Assembly: GCF_964340395.1 (NCBI RefSeq)
Contig: NC_135560.1
Coordinates: 10,351,098-10,415,097 of the forward strand
Reading direction: 5' to 3'
Source: Glandiceps talaboti
Taxonomy: Eukaryota > Hemichordata > Enteropneusta > Spengelidae
DNA: 64,000 bases
The notes beneath the pieces are model-generated. The model was not told the origin of the DNA, did not search any database, and worked only from the letters and a program-made list of their open reading frames with translations. Every line of letters starts with the position of its first letter. Position 1 is the stretch's first letter. Position numbers and translations under genes: made by a program. Below, one piece after another: positions 47,901 through 59,800 of the stretch.

Positions 47901-48579
47901 GAGTGTGCAACATAGGTCTGTCATATAGTCCAAATCTTGAATGGATTTCTGTAAAACGTGTATTTTTCTATTGTGTTTGTACGTGTATTTGTCTGCATAA
48001 AAATAATATCACTGGGAACAATACCAGCACACACAATAACAAAAAATAATAATATAAATGCTGTCAGAAAAGGGGCACAAATCCCAGAATTAAAGGTAAA
48101 GGACTAGATGCCACCACTGCCATTACATTGATATTTTAAAAATCTTTGGTTGTTTCGACTTCTACCGTCACAGTGAATTTGTGAGAAGCCACTGTGTTTG
48201 GGTCTTCATTATCGACTGACCTGAAGGCCAGCACTTCCAAAGACTAGATGGGTGGACTAGCGACATTGTTGAGACAGAAGTCAACATGTCCACTTTGTCA
48301 CATAATCCCCTGTATTTTCCCAAACTGTACCCCCTTTGCTCATGTGAGACTCGTGCCTTTCCTCACGACACAACGAACGGTTGATACACTGTGGTTGTCA
48401 GCACCATTTTGAATATATCCTGATATTACGGTACAACGGTGGCAGTGGTGGGATATGGTTAAAGTGGGATTTGGCACCGGTGGCAGCTTTGGGATGCCAA
48501 AAATCACAAAATAGTGCAAATTGAGATAATGGCACACATGGGAATGAATGGCACATGGGAAAGGGATAACCCCCCCCTC

Positions 48580-48616
48580 ACACACACACACACACACACA
48601 CATACATATATATATA

Positions 48617-48702
<86 letters not shown>
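48580..48702. repeat. (CA)n(TA)n microsatellite
   Basis: CA at 48580-48602, then TA with one TTTA break, followed by degenerate CACA/GCAC to 48800. Confidence 0.9.
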
Positions 48703-48703
<1 letters not shown>

Positions 48704-49328
48704 GCACGCACATACTCATAGGGACGCACACACATATACGCGCGCACGCACACACGCACATACACAGATACATATATACACATACACATACACACACTTC
48801 AAAAGAAATAATTTTGTTTGAATTGCTTTTTCTTTTTCATAAAACCTGATTAATTTGCAAATCATAACACTATTCTAAGCTACAGTCACGTGTGTCGTTA
48901 TTACTAACCCTCGCAACATTTTTTCAAATAGTTTCGTGGCGTAGTTCTGTACACAATCACTTTTAAAACCTTCGTCAGCGATTTATTTAGCTTGAGTGGG
49001 GGACTCTTGCATTGTGACCGTACCCTGTGAACTCTATTTTGCGATGAAAAGTCTAAGACCAGACCTGTATGTAGATAAAAATTCATTGCGGGTATGTAGA
49101 ATCTTTTTAGTGGTCTGAGGTAGAATTTACGGTCGATTGCCACTTTTCTCTCTAATTTTATCACTGTCAATATGTCAATTTTTGAAAACTTTTATCTAAG
49201 TATGCAGTTTCCATATTTACTCGGGTTGATCAAACATCATTCTTGTCAAGAATTTGTGATCACAGGTAAACAAATACTGTTAGTAAATATTATCTCATTT
49301 GATCGGTTACTGCATGAAGTATTGTAGT

Positions 49329-49371
49329 CACACCTCACCCACACCCACACCCACACCCCCACCCCCACCCT
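49329..49371. repeat. (CCCACA)n short array
   Basis: Hexamer CCCACA grading into CCCCAC. Confidence 0.8.
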
Positions 49372-49695
49372 TCACATACACAATGATTCTCAAGTGTTTT
49401 GGTCTAATAATTAAAAAAAAATGAAACAGACCTTCTTGTTTCCAGTTGTTTGTGAACGCCGTCGTCATCTTTTAGGACGTCCGTGTCGGTTGCTCGGGGT
49501 GTTCGATGCAAAGACTTTCCCAGTATTGCTGCTAGCACTGTGCACGTGGAGGTTGTAGAAGGGAAAAAAAATTGCAATCGCTTTTTATCGTTGTAGTGAT
49601 GCACACAACACTGAAGATATTATAATGATGTGCAACTCGGCTTGAATTGCAGTTGGCGCTATTGGTGTAGTCGTCCAGCAGAGATGAATTACAAC

Positions 49696-50052
49696 TGTCG
49701 ACATCAGACCATGGACGAACGGAACCTAATACAAACAGGGAAAGTAAACAACTGAATTGGATTAATATCACTTGGCACAGCATGTATTGGAAGTGCAGAG
49801 ACTTGTATTACATTCTATCATTTGATAAGAACAGTTTTATGACCACTTTACATAATAGTTCACACTCACAAATAAATTTCCAGCTCCCCTTGCAATTCAT
49901 GTACACATAAAGAGGCCATAAAACTGTTCTTATCAAACCGTGGTGTGTAAAATACAAGTCTCTGTTGTTCCAACATACTGAGCCAATTCATTTGTTTACT
50001 TTCTGTTTGTAACAGGGTCCATTCGTCCACGGTCTGATGTCAGCAGCTGTAT
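49696..50052. repeat. Inverted repeat pair with shared signal-peptide-like frame
   Basis: The left arm 49696-49844 (reverse) and right arm 49914-50052 share ATAAAACTGTTCTTATC, AATACAAGTCTCTG, TTGTTTACTTTC and GGTCTGATGTC, separated by a 69-bp loop. A third copy lies at 28056-28147. The left arm in minus orientation has an 83-codon ATG frame (49783-49532) starting MLCQVILIQFSCLLSLFVLG, then SVRPWSDVDSC. The other copies are frame-broken. Confidence 0.5.
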
Positions 50053-51145
50053 ACATATCAGGATCTTTATCTCAGGATTTTCAAACTCGTATCTGTGAGT
50101 GGTGTATGGCATACTGGTATCTTTATTGGAAAATGGCAAGGACAGGAACTACTCGTATTAACAGTAATATATCACTAAGGTAGTAGAGGACTCAGTGGAG
50201 GAGGGAAAGCGGGAGAAGAGGAGGAGGGAGGAGAATTGAAGAAGGAGGGAAGTCTGTCCTGAGAAAGACATTAATGTTTGTTTTAGACACTTGGGCAGGG
50301 GTAAAGTATATTGAAAGTAATATATCACTGAGATCAGAGGAGAGAAAAGGCGGTCAGTCCTCGGAAAGATATGTATGTTTGCTTTGTCTTATCGCTAAAT
50401 TAAGTCGACAAACTTTAAGGGATATTTGCATTACAGTTCTTTTCGAAGAAGCTTGTCCATGCTATTAAACGAACTATCAAGATCAATGAGCCTGATCACA
50501 AGATTTCACGTTGAGATAGACAACACACAGTGTCGGCTCTTTATTTGGTTAATGAAATAAACCGTAGCATCTTGTCTCGTCTGTGTGTGCACAATACTCC
50601 AATTACAATAGACACAAGGCATGATCTGTTGAAGTTCAAACAAAATCCATGGTCAGTAGCCATGGAGAAAGTTGGTAGAATCTGTTACAGTTCAAATATA
50701 TACTCTATTTCCAAATTACCTAAACTCAGTCGATATACTGAAATAATTATCCTGTTTTGTTTTGTTTCAATTTCCAGGGCTTTCCTTAGGCAAATTTCCA
50801 GATAGAATCTGTTACATGTAAAATATGTACAGACATTTAAAAATATCCCACTTATACGAATAATCAGCAGCTGGTGAAATATCAGAAACTTCCCTCAATA
50901 TAGTGTATTCTTGTAAACCTACATGATAAAAGTAATACAGCTCCATTCGTGTTTCTGTGTTTCTTTTTTTCAACAAAATAAACATGCCACACTTGCAATA
51001 TACTGTATTGTAATTCGTCATTGCAATGTCATAGATACCTTGTACGACAGCTTCACGAAATATGGTCTGTTAGGTTATTTGTATGTATTTTTCTGTGTCT
51101 GTGTCTGTGTCTGTCTGTCTGTCTGTCTGTCTCTGTATGTATGTA

Positions 51146-51186
<41 letters not shown>

Positions 51187-52292
51187 ATTCGTTTATTAGA
51201 TATTCCTACATCATTGGAGCCATGTTTAATCTAAAATGCGTAACTTCAATGGCCAACTAGGTCATGGCAACACTATTTAATAGCAGCCAACTAATTTCAC
51301 TCAACTGATTTATTAATTATTCACACATACGGTATTTCATATTTCGTGGATACACTTAAACCTGCGCTAGCTCTAACAGGACTATTAATTTTTTGGATCA
51401 GACAACCAAAGATGTATTCACTGAAAATTGTTAATATAACAATAATTAAACACTATATGCTCATTAGAAATCTACTTTATCAATATTTGTTCAGTGATAG
51501 ATTGAAATTGTGATTTCATTGGGGCGCTGATTTTTAGGTGCGGACCCAAAAATAAATTATATTGGATGTATTGTACCATGCTATGTGTATAGCTAAACAA
51601 AACAATGTACCCATAGGTGATTCGATACTGTTCAGGTTGTACGATATTACGAGGAAGTCCGGTATACATCAGAAAGCAGTTTCAAAAAACGTCTCAGCTT
51701 TAAAAGAACTTAAGTTTGACTCTCAACCAAAATTCAGATTCAAATTGAACCTTATTATCCGTAATTAGAAAACATGAAATTTATAAATATCAACATTGTA
51801 TAACAACAATTAGGGGTCGTGTAGATCACATGTCAACGCTATGTTCTTTGTTTAACAAACTGAATGTAGAATTATTTGGATGAGCAATCTGCAACGTATA
51901 TTCAGACTTGTCTCATGCTTAAAGTTTCCTTCACGTACGTACGTTGTATGGACGTGACCGTATCCCAGTTGCACTTACCGTACGTTTGTTAGGCCAGGCC
52001 TAAGTGGTAATTTAGAAGAGGTCATATGAAAGACTCGGCAGGTGTATTTCCGCTGTATGCGCCTCGTAACATTTGAACAACGTTTTAACAGAACTTTATC
52101 TTTGAAGTCATCAAATGTTAACCACTAGGTCTAGTACTATTTAAGTTTGCTACGTGCGAGAAATTGATCCTTTCGGGAGGTTTTAATGGAGAAAGTAGAG
52201 TGGTGAATCAAAGCAAAATGTGCACTGTAACTTTCTAAAAAAAAACAGCTCCCCTTGTCAATAAAAGTGGACGTTTCTTACTACTCCATATG
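50053..52292. other. No gene recognised; frame at 51562-51768
   Basis: The plus frame 51562-51768 (MDVLYHAMCIAKQNN...) is moderately protein-like but overlaps an antisense frame; unassigned. Confidence 0.3.
51091..51184. repeat. Mixed TG/TCTG microsatellite
   Basis: CTGTGT, TCTG, TATG and a TG run in sequence. Confidence 0.85.
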
Positions 52293-52295
52293 AAT

Positions 52296-52358
<63 letters not shown>

Positions 52359-52484
52359 TACATACATACATACATACATACATACATACATACATACATA
52401 CATACATACATACATACATACATACATACATACATACATACATACATACATACAGAGAGAGACACACACACACACACACACACG
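52293..52484. repeat. (CA)n(CATA)n(CA)n microsatellite
   Basis: CA 52296-52353, CATA 52354-52453, AGAG break, CA again. Confidence 0.9.
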
Positions 52485-52575
52485 CATATACACATAAGTA
52501 CATACATATATATTCAAAATAATCACGGGGTGGGGTAAATTTAAGATGTCCAGATTTTTAAACATCTACCCATTT

Positions 52576-52757
52576 TATGTATGTTTGTTTGTTTGTTTAT
52601 TTTGTATGTATGTATGTATGTATGTATGTATGTATGTATGTATGTATGTATGTATGTATGTATGTATGTATGTATGTTTGTTTGTTTGTTTGTTTGTTTG
52701 TGTGTTTGTTTGTTTGTTTGTGTGTTTGTGTGTATGTTTGCTTGTTTGTTTGTTTGT
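52576..52757. repeat. (TTTG)(TATG)(TTTG) microsatellite
   Basis: TATG core between TTTG blocks; the right block is interrupted by TGTG. Confidence 0.9.
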
Positions 52758-53748
52758 ATTTGGGTGAAACATAAATTCGGTCGGTGTGAGCGCTATACAT
52801 AGAAATCTTGCAGTCATTACCTTGGAGAGAACATTTTAATGTCAGGGACACTATTTTTGCAGTCAAAATCTTCAGAGGCAATAAAAAGGAGGCTTAATAT
52901 TTGAGTGGGTGTTTGGTAAGCCGTGATTTCACTGGTTGACTTATCTTCTTAAATCGCAGAATCACGATCATTTTTGTCAGGTTACAGAGATGACGTATAT
53001 ATTAGCGTGTTTCTTACGGTCCTCATCAGATCTTACAAATTAGTCATACACAATTCCTACTTTCACGAGAAAACTGGGAGGAGACTTTGTCGGACCTTGA
53101 AGTGTCATAGCGCCACCTACGACGGACATTTTATAGTCTTACGTTTATTTCATAGCATCTAACTTGAAAATCATTCAGCTTGCCATACTTTACAATTTAT
53201 TCAAAGTTATGGAGGTTTTTGAATTCATCGACGAGTTGTTGAGTGTTTAAGAGGTTACAATTGAATCGAGGTACCATGCAAATATTCAGGCGGGAAATTT
53301 ATGTACACAATTAAATCTGATATACTATTACCAGAAGTCAATTTTACGTGCAATATACTCCTGGTTTCATATGGTCCGTGTCTACTTTTACACTTCACCA
53401 GTAACTCTCATTTTACACCAAAACAGCCAATTCTATTCTAGGTCCGGGATCAATCGAACGTGAAGGGGATTTCACTGAGTTCGTATATACAGTCAACTTT
53501 TGTTATGCCCTTAAGGTTACTTCTCAGAAGTCGGGCTCAGATGTTGGACTAGTTTTCTAGCAGTTTTTATCAGTTCCACCTAAAATCCAGTTCAAAAACT
53601 AGTTCATCGTCTAGATCCACCCCAGTCCGATTCCCCAATTTTTCCTTAGCGTTTAGTACGCATGCTCTATTCTAAAGATTTTTACATATCTCAGTGTCTA
53701 CTATGATTATATGAAAATGAAAAAATTAAAATCTGAACTCATGAAAGA
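52758..53748. other. No feature recognised
   Basis: No exon or repeat structure seen. Confidence 0.4.
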
Positions 53749-53998
53749 ATATTACAATACTCTAAACACGTTTTTCTCCAAAGAAACCTAAACATTGTGA
53801 ATATTTTGTCTCCATAAACAAGTTTTTCTCTCAACATTCGAAAATATCACGTATTGTTATTATAATACAGGAAATATTGCGGTGTGTTGTCATGGTAACA
53901 GCGTTTGTCACTCAAATGACTTAAGTGTCTATCAAACGTCAAATTCAGTAAAAACATATAACAAGTATGTTAAAATAGAAGAAATAAGCATTCACCTT
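53749..53998 (+). repeat. Dispersed repeat, copy 1 (about 250 bp)
   Basis: Shares TTGTCTCCATAAACAAG, TCAACATTCGAAAA, GTAACAGCGTTTGTCAC and AAGTGTCTATCAAAC with 59724-59985 in the CHSY intron. No terminal structure seen. Confidence 0.55.
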
Positions 53999-54120
53999 GT
54001 ACACATTTGTATATGAGAACCGATTTTGCTTTGCGCTGAGACGTCTGACCCCACTGTGTCACTTGCTAACAACACCCCCATATCGTTATATGGTAAAAAT
54101 GTATTTCGATGAAACTGCTT

Positions 54121-54141
54121 GAAATCAATCAATCAATCAAT

Positions 54142-54172
<31 letters not shown>

Positions 54173-54342
54173 TCAACAAACCAACCAACCAACCAACCAA
54201 CCAACCAACCAACCAAACAACCACCAATCAATCAATCAATCAACTAACCAATTAATCAATAAATCAAACAAGCCATCAATCAACTCAATCAATCAATTAA
54301 TATCAAATAATCAATCAATCGATCAATCAATCAATCAATCGC
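54121..54342. repeat. (AATC)n with (CCAA)n core
   Basis: AATC units, CCAA 54179-54214, then degenerate AATC/AATA. Confidence 0.9.
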
Positions 54343-54724
54343 GCCAGATCCCAAAATTATTGTTCTGTTTTATGCTGCTACAAAGGGTTACCTTCACGCT
54401 GCTTGTTTGCCTGGACAAATATGTGAATACTGCCAGATTTGAAACTTATTTTATGTCCAGTGGTAGAGAATCCCCTGGTAAAGTTTAGGAGTACAGTTTG
54501 AGAAAGCGCGGCACGGGAGTGCGGTTGCTATACCGTCTGAATGTTAACGAATGTATCAGACTCTTGTTACCTGGGAAAGATAATGCCTTGTGATCTTTAT
54601 TATTAATAAATTGTACGTAAAGAGCACAATGTTGCAGTGAATCCACAAAGATAACAGAAATGGCCATATTTTGAAATGTTCTGCGTTCTCAACTTGTCAG
54701 TTTGCCGCAAAGGAAAATAAAAAA

Positions 54725-54729
54725 TTACT

Positions 54730-54799
<70 letters not shown>

Positions 54800-54810
54800 T
54801 ACGTACGTAC

Positions 54811-54856
<46 letters not shown>
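54725..54856. repeat. (TA)(TG)(TACG)(TA) microsatellite
   Basis: TA, a TG run 54748-54796, four ACGT units, TA again. Confidence 0.9.
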
Positions 54857-54860
<4 letters not shown>

Positions 54861-54904
54861 CAATCCATCTATCAAAACATTACTTGGCTATTGCGATTCA
54901 CTTC

Positions 54905-55470
54905 TTCCCAATTTCAACTCGTCCCATTTCAACTCGATTTCGCCCCAACAACACTAGTAGACGTTTATAAATCTAAACGATACATGGACTCGAAGTACGG
55001 TGACTGGAAAATGTACAAATTCGTTAGTGGTCTGAGATGTTACCATAAGTGGTAACGTGTACCTTTTGTATTCAGTACGATAATATATTTAGTTTTCTAT
55101 TGTACAAAAATGTTTTTTATGAGTTCATTGGTGAATAGCGTGGCCTACAGTTTCCATAGACACAGCGTCTACCGGCCGCTAGACATGTACGTGTCGCCTC
55201 TCCCTAGTTCACACAACCATTGATGTATTAGTGACGCAACTAAGTATTGTAATTTGCAGTACATACTATACAATGTTTACAGCGCAAGTGGTACTTCATT
55301 AGTGGAATACGAGATACCACAGACCCTCCAAACTGAGTACTACCAGCTTCGATTTCATATATGCACAGGTAAATTATATTGTAAAGAGTTGGGACGAGTT
55401 TGAAAATGGGGCGAGTTGAAATTGGGGCGAGTTGAAAATTGGACGAGTTGATTTGAAATTGGGACGAGAT
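54905..55470 (+). mobile_element. Inverted-repeat element with CAACTCG subterminal motifs
   Basis: The left side reads CAATTTCAACTCGTCCCATT, then TCAACTCGATTTCGCCCC. The right side carries the inverse several times (GGGGCGAGTTGAAA, GGACGAGTTG, GGGACGAGATG at 55390-55470). The clustered subterminal repeats flank about 440 bp of unique DNA. It looks like a non-autonomous DNA transposon; exact ends and target duplication were not resolved. Confidence 0.45.
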
Positions 55471-55919
55471 GATCCGTCACCTTACTGATAATGGCACACC
55501 ATACAGACACACATGCGCAGTGACAATGTAATATGCTTTGAAATTGTATTTGCTTAACTATTTAAATGTTTAGCATCCTATAACTATATTCATGTCAAAC
55601 CTTTTATAAGACTGACTGTAAAGAGTTCCCTTTTATATTGTACCGTGTTTATTACGTGGGGTTTTATACCTAACACATATTACCCACAACGTCCAAACAC
55701 ATAATACATGTCAAACTTATTGTGTTTTTCACCGGTCGAGAATTCGAAGTGATGGCGAATTAAACTGATAATTTTCTTTTTTTCGAAAAAATGGTTGAGA
55801 GTAACAATTATTATTCATTTTCATATTGAAATTATATGTATGTAAACACAATGTTATTGTCCAATGAAGTTATTAACTTACGGAAGTACCTTTGTTGTTT
55901 TTACACTCAAAACATATGG

Positions 55920-56037
55920 TAATTTCAATCATTCAAACGGGTGCCACACAAACGTTACGGTGCGGTGTACGTACAACACAACCTATATAGTCTGCGTGTG
56001 TTACATATAATCATCGTGAACAGACTTAGGGATCGAC
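55920..56037 (+). promoter_or_regulatory. CHSY upstream region / probable 5' UTR
   Basis: A TATATA stretch lies at 55984-55989, 49 bases before the ATG, inside CCTATATAGTC. The sequence just upstream is locally richer in CG (GTTACGGTGCGGTGTACGTAC). An in-frame TGA at 56017 supports the ATG at 56038. Whether the TATATA is a real core promoter cannot be told; a further 5' UTR exon upstream is equally possible. Confidence 0.3.
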
Positions 56038-56811
56038 ATGTTTAAAACTCGGCGGCTCACTGGGAGGCATTTTTACCCGAAGCTTCTTTTTGGTATGGCA
56101 TGTGGCTTCTTCCTTCATGCCTACTCACGTTTTGGGATTTTTCAAACTACTACGGTTTGTCATCAACTACAATATTTTGATCCCCTGGACTCAAGGTCAA
56201 AGGATGACAACTTAGAAGCGTTCTATTCAGAAAAGAAACCCGATAATTTTATATACGTCGGAGTTATGACGGCAAAAATGTATCTGTCAAGTCGAGCTGT
56301 TGCGGTTAATCGTACTTGGGTAAATTCGATACCAGGAAAAGTGACGTTTTTCTCCAGTATCGACTCAGATACCGCTGATTTAGATCTGCCTTTAGTTAGT
56401 TTACCAGGGGTGGATGATACTTACCCTCCACAGAAGAAGGCATTTCTAATGCTTAAATACATGCATGACAACTATTTGAATAAATACGAGTGGTTCATGC
56501 GTACAGACGATGATGTGTACATCAAGGGAAACAAACTTGAGGCGTTTCTGAGAAGCATAAATAGTTCTCGGCCTCAATACATCGGACAGGCCGGACAGGG
56601 CAATAGAGAAGAATTTGGCAAGTTATATCTGGACTCATCCGACAACTACTGTATGGGCGGACCTGGTGTGGTGTTCAGTAGAGAAACGTTGAGGCGAATC
56701 GTTCCTAATATCAGCAAATGTATCAAATCCCTGTACAGCTCACATGAAGATGTAGAAATTGGAAGATGCGTAAAAAGGTTTGCAGGTGTCAACTGTACAT
56801 GGGCTTACGAG
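56038..56811 (+). CDS. CHSY: CHSY exon 1 (first coding exon, 258 codons)
   Basis: Encodes the cytoplasmic tail, signal anchor, stem and the whole GT31-like beta1,3-GlcA-transferase-type module, ending ...CTWAYE at a GAG codon followed by the donor GTAAGC. Reading on past the donor reaches a stop after four more codons, so the unspliced frame is not the protein. Other landmarks are the conserved RAVAVNRTW (86-94), GVDDTYPPQKK (124-134) and YMHDNYLNKYEWFMR (141-155). The stem (about 31-68) is shorter and less basic than in vertebrates. Confidence 0.95.
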
Positions 56812-59800
56812 GTAAGCTTGTGTTAAATTGTGCATTTCATCGACATTGATTTTGGTTACTAAACTAGGTTTTGGAAGTTTTTGTCCCGAATCATTCGCAA
56901 AGATTACTATAATTTTAAAGTGGAATTGTTCCATATGCACACCCATTAATTATACATATATATGCTTACTATGTTGATTTTTAATTTAGGCCAGATAAAA
57001 AAAATAGTGTGTGTCCGTTAACCCAGCCCTAGTTTAAGCCCCCACCCCTAAACATTTGTTTGCAAAAAGGTAAAATGGTAACAATTTATTTCTATTTCCG
57101 TGTACACCTTCATGTCTTTGCCTCATCTGTGGTCACTTTAAAAATATATTATTCCTGAGAGAAACCAGGTCTTTTTAGACTATAACAGTACAGTCTGCAT
57201 AATGTGTTCATCTACTTAACTTACAAATTGTCTTCATTTACTTCTTTTACACCTCATCAAACTCTCAAGACAGTATTGTGACTGACAAGTATCTTCACTT
57301 GGGGTTGAAGTAATTTTTAAACATTTAAAGTAAAATAAATTAAAATAACATTCCAACCTACCTACCCTATTTTCTGAAATCATGTATCGGAAACATGTTT
57401 TCTTATTGTTTTGCCTTATTATAATATCAATGTACCAGCTTGTGTGATAAAACCGTCTCACATACAATTATACCTTATATAACACGACAAATTCATACAA
57501 GGTTAAAATTTCTATAGCTGAAAAACCTTTTATGATATTGTTAAACTTTGGCCCTACTTGGACGTAATGTGTGTACCATTCGTTGAAAATTCCTTAACTC
57601 AAAATAGTCAACAGAATATTATTTCGAAAGAATTCATATTTAGGTTTGTATTCAACAATTAAACCGTGCGTGAAAAAAACGACATCATAGCATAGGGGAA
57701 GATTTATTGCAAGAAATGCGAGTCCCGTGAAAGAAAGAAGTCTTTGATAATGTGTGTAGCAATTTGTCGTTTACTCTACTTTCGAGTGCATGGGGGCAAG
57801 GAAATCATTGACAAATGATTTCTAAAAAGGGCAGGAATTCGGCCTCGTTTAAATGCACATCGTTTAATCTTAGCTTGTCGCATTAAATGACGTCATGGGG
57901 ATTAGATAGGCGGCCATTTTTTTGTTCGGACCAACTTTTTCTATAGCCCTGCCATTTCTTTCACCCGAATTATAATTATAATTCGACATGAAGTCTTTAA
58001 CGTTATTAAAGTTAATAAATGGAGATTTCCAGATATTGATAGTATTTTGAAATTAATAAGTGGCCTTTTTTGCGTAAATGTCTATTTATTTGGCGGGGAA
58101 AAGGGGGGCTTTAATATCCCTTCAATGAACAGTTGCCTCCGAAATCAAATGACGTAGGGTGGAGAGATGGTAAAGCAATCAACCTAACTTCAGAGTCGCG
58201 ACAATATAATTCGTCGTTTTTATTGAAGTCTAGCATATTTCTATGCGACACAACCCTACTGTTTCCTTACGGGGAAAGGCCGCTTTATTATCCATTCAAT
58301 GGATAGTTCCCCACCCCACCCCAAATAACGCAGATTGAGGGGGGGGGGTTAAGGCTTCAACATAACTTCAGAGCTAACTGGTCGCGACAATATAATTAGT
58401 CCTTTTTATTGAAATCTAGTATTTTTCGATGCGACACAGCCCTGCTGTTTCCGTACTTTCTTCTATTGACTTAAATGTAATTAATTGCTTTGTACATATT
58501 TTTTTAAACAAAACGTTGACAGGTGTCGATTAAATCAACTATTTAAGTTTGCTAAGCAAAATAGAATAAGGATACGGAGGTACCAGTACATTTGTTGACC
58601 TCCATACTGAAGGATTGTTGTATCAAAGGATCGCTGTAAATTTCCCTTAGCGTATCAATATTGAAAAGATTTGCCAACCCAGTAACCTTGGGATAATAAA
58701 TGGTACACATGTTTAGTCTAATAGAATTAAGTGATGGATTTAACAACACATTTAGGAATGTATCTTGAAATTGTTGTTTTCATAGGGAGGAAAACCGTAG
58801 TCATATTACACTCAAGTTGCTGTTCTGTTTTCATTTTACTCTCTTCACATCTCTTTCGTTACACTTACAACAACCAATACACTTATCACGTCGTCAAAAA
58901 TAACCGCGGTATACTCACTGTTGAAGCTTTGTCAAAATTCTCCCATTTTGAGCAATTAGCCCCCAACGCTTGATAATTTGTATGGAAACAGAGTTCGGTA
59001 ATGATATTTTTATAGCAAATAATTGCATTACTTTGTCGTGCACTGCTGCAGCTGTGAATTTAATTGTAAAACATATGTTACAAAGTAGAGGACCGTCACT
59101 GAAATACTGCCAGCATAATATACGTGAAATGTCTTGTGTACATAAACTCCGCCTCATGTCAGCACTCCACGTCATCAAACGCTATAGCGATACGAACATA
59201 TTTTCCATTCAAGTCAATTCATTTAAATTTGTTCTAAACGAGATTTTTCTTTTAAAAAAATACGATTTATAAATAACAAACCAAGGATTTCTAGTTCTTC
59301 CTGAGACGGTTTATTACACACGCCATATTCGAATTTGTTTTACATGTTTCAGTCGCTAATGGTTAAATAAAATCCTACACTGATTAAGCGAGAAAAAAAA
59401 TTGTGTGTTTCCCATAACATGGCCTCGGAAAAAGGGTAGGTAGGTCGGGATCTTATTTTATTTTATCTTTCTAATTTTTTATTTTTGAAAAACATTACTT
59501 ATACCCAAAAACAAACGAATGTCGGTTAGAATACCCCTTCTGTGATAGTTTGATGAAATGTGTATCACTGGGGAATGAAAACAGACGTGCATATGAAGGT
59601 CAAGAAGACAAAGAATGCCTTATCCTTTTGTGTTATGTTTAGGGTCGGGTAGGGTCATCGGAACACATTTTGCCTAATGTGAAAAATGAATAAATGAAAT
59701 AAATAAATCTAAACGCATGCCAAAATATTACGATACTCTATCTCGTTTGTCTCAAGAGAAATTTAAATATTGTGGATATGTTGTCTCCATAAACAAGGTT

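Larger units (their letters stand above)
47901..49695. other. No gene recognised
   Basis: Apart from microsatellites, blank; the 88-codon minus frame 48904-49170 is unrecognised. Confidence 0.35.
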
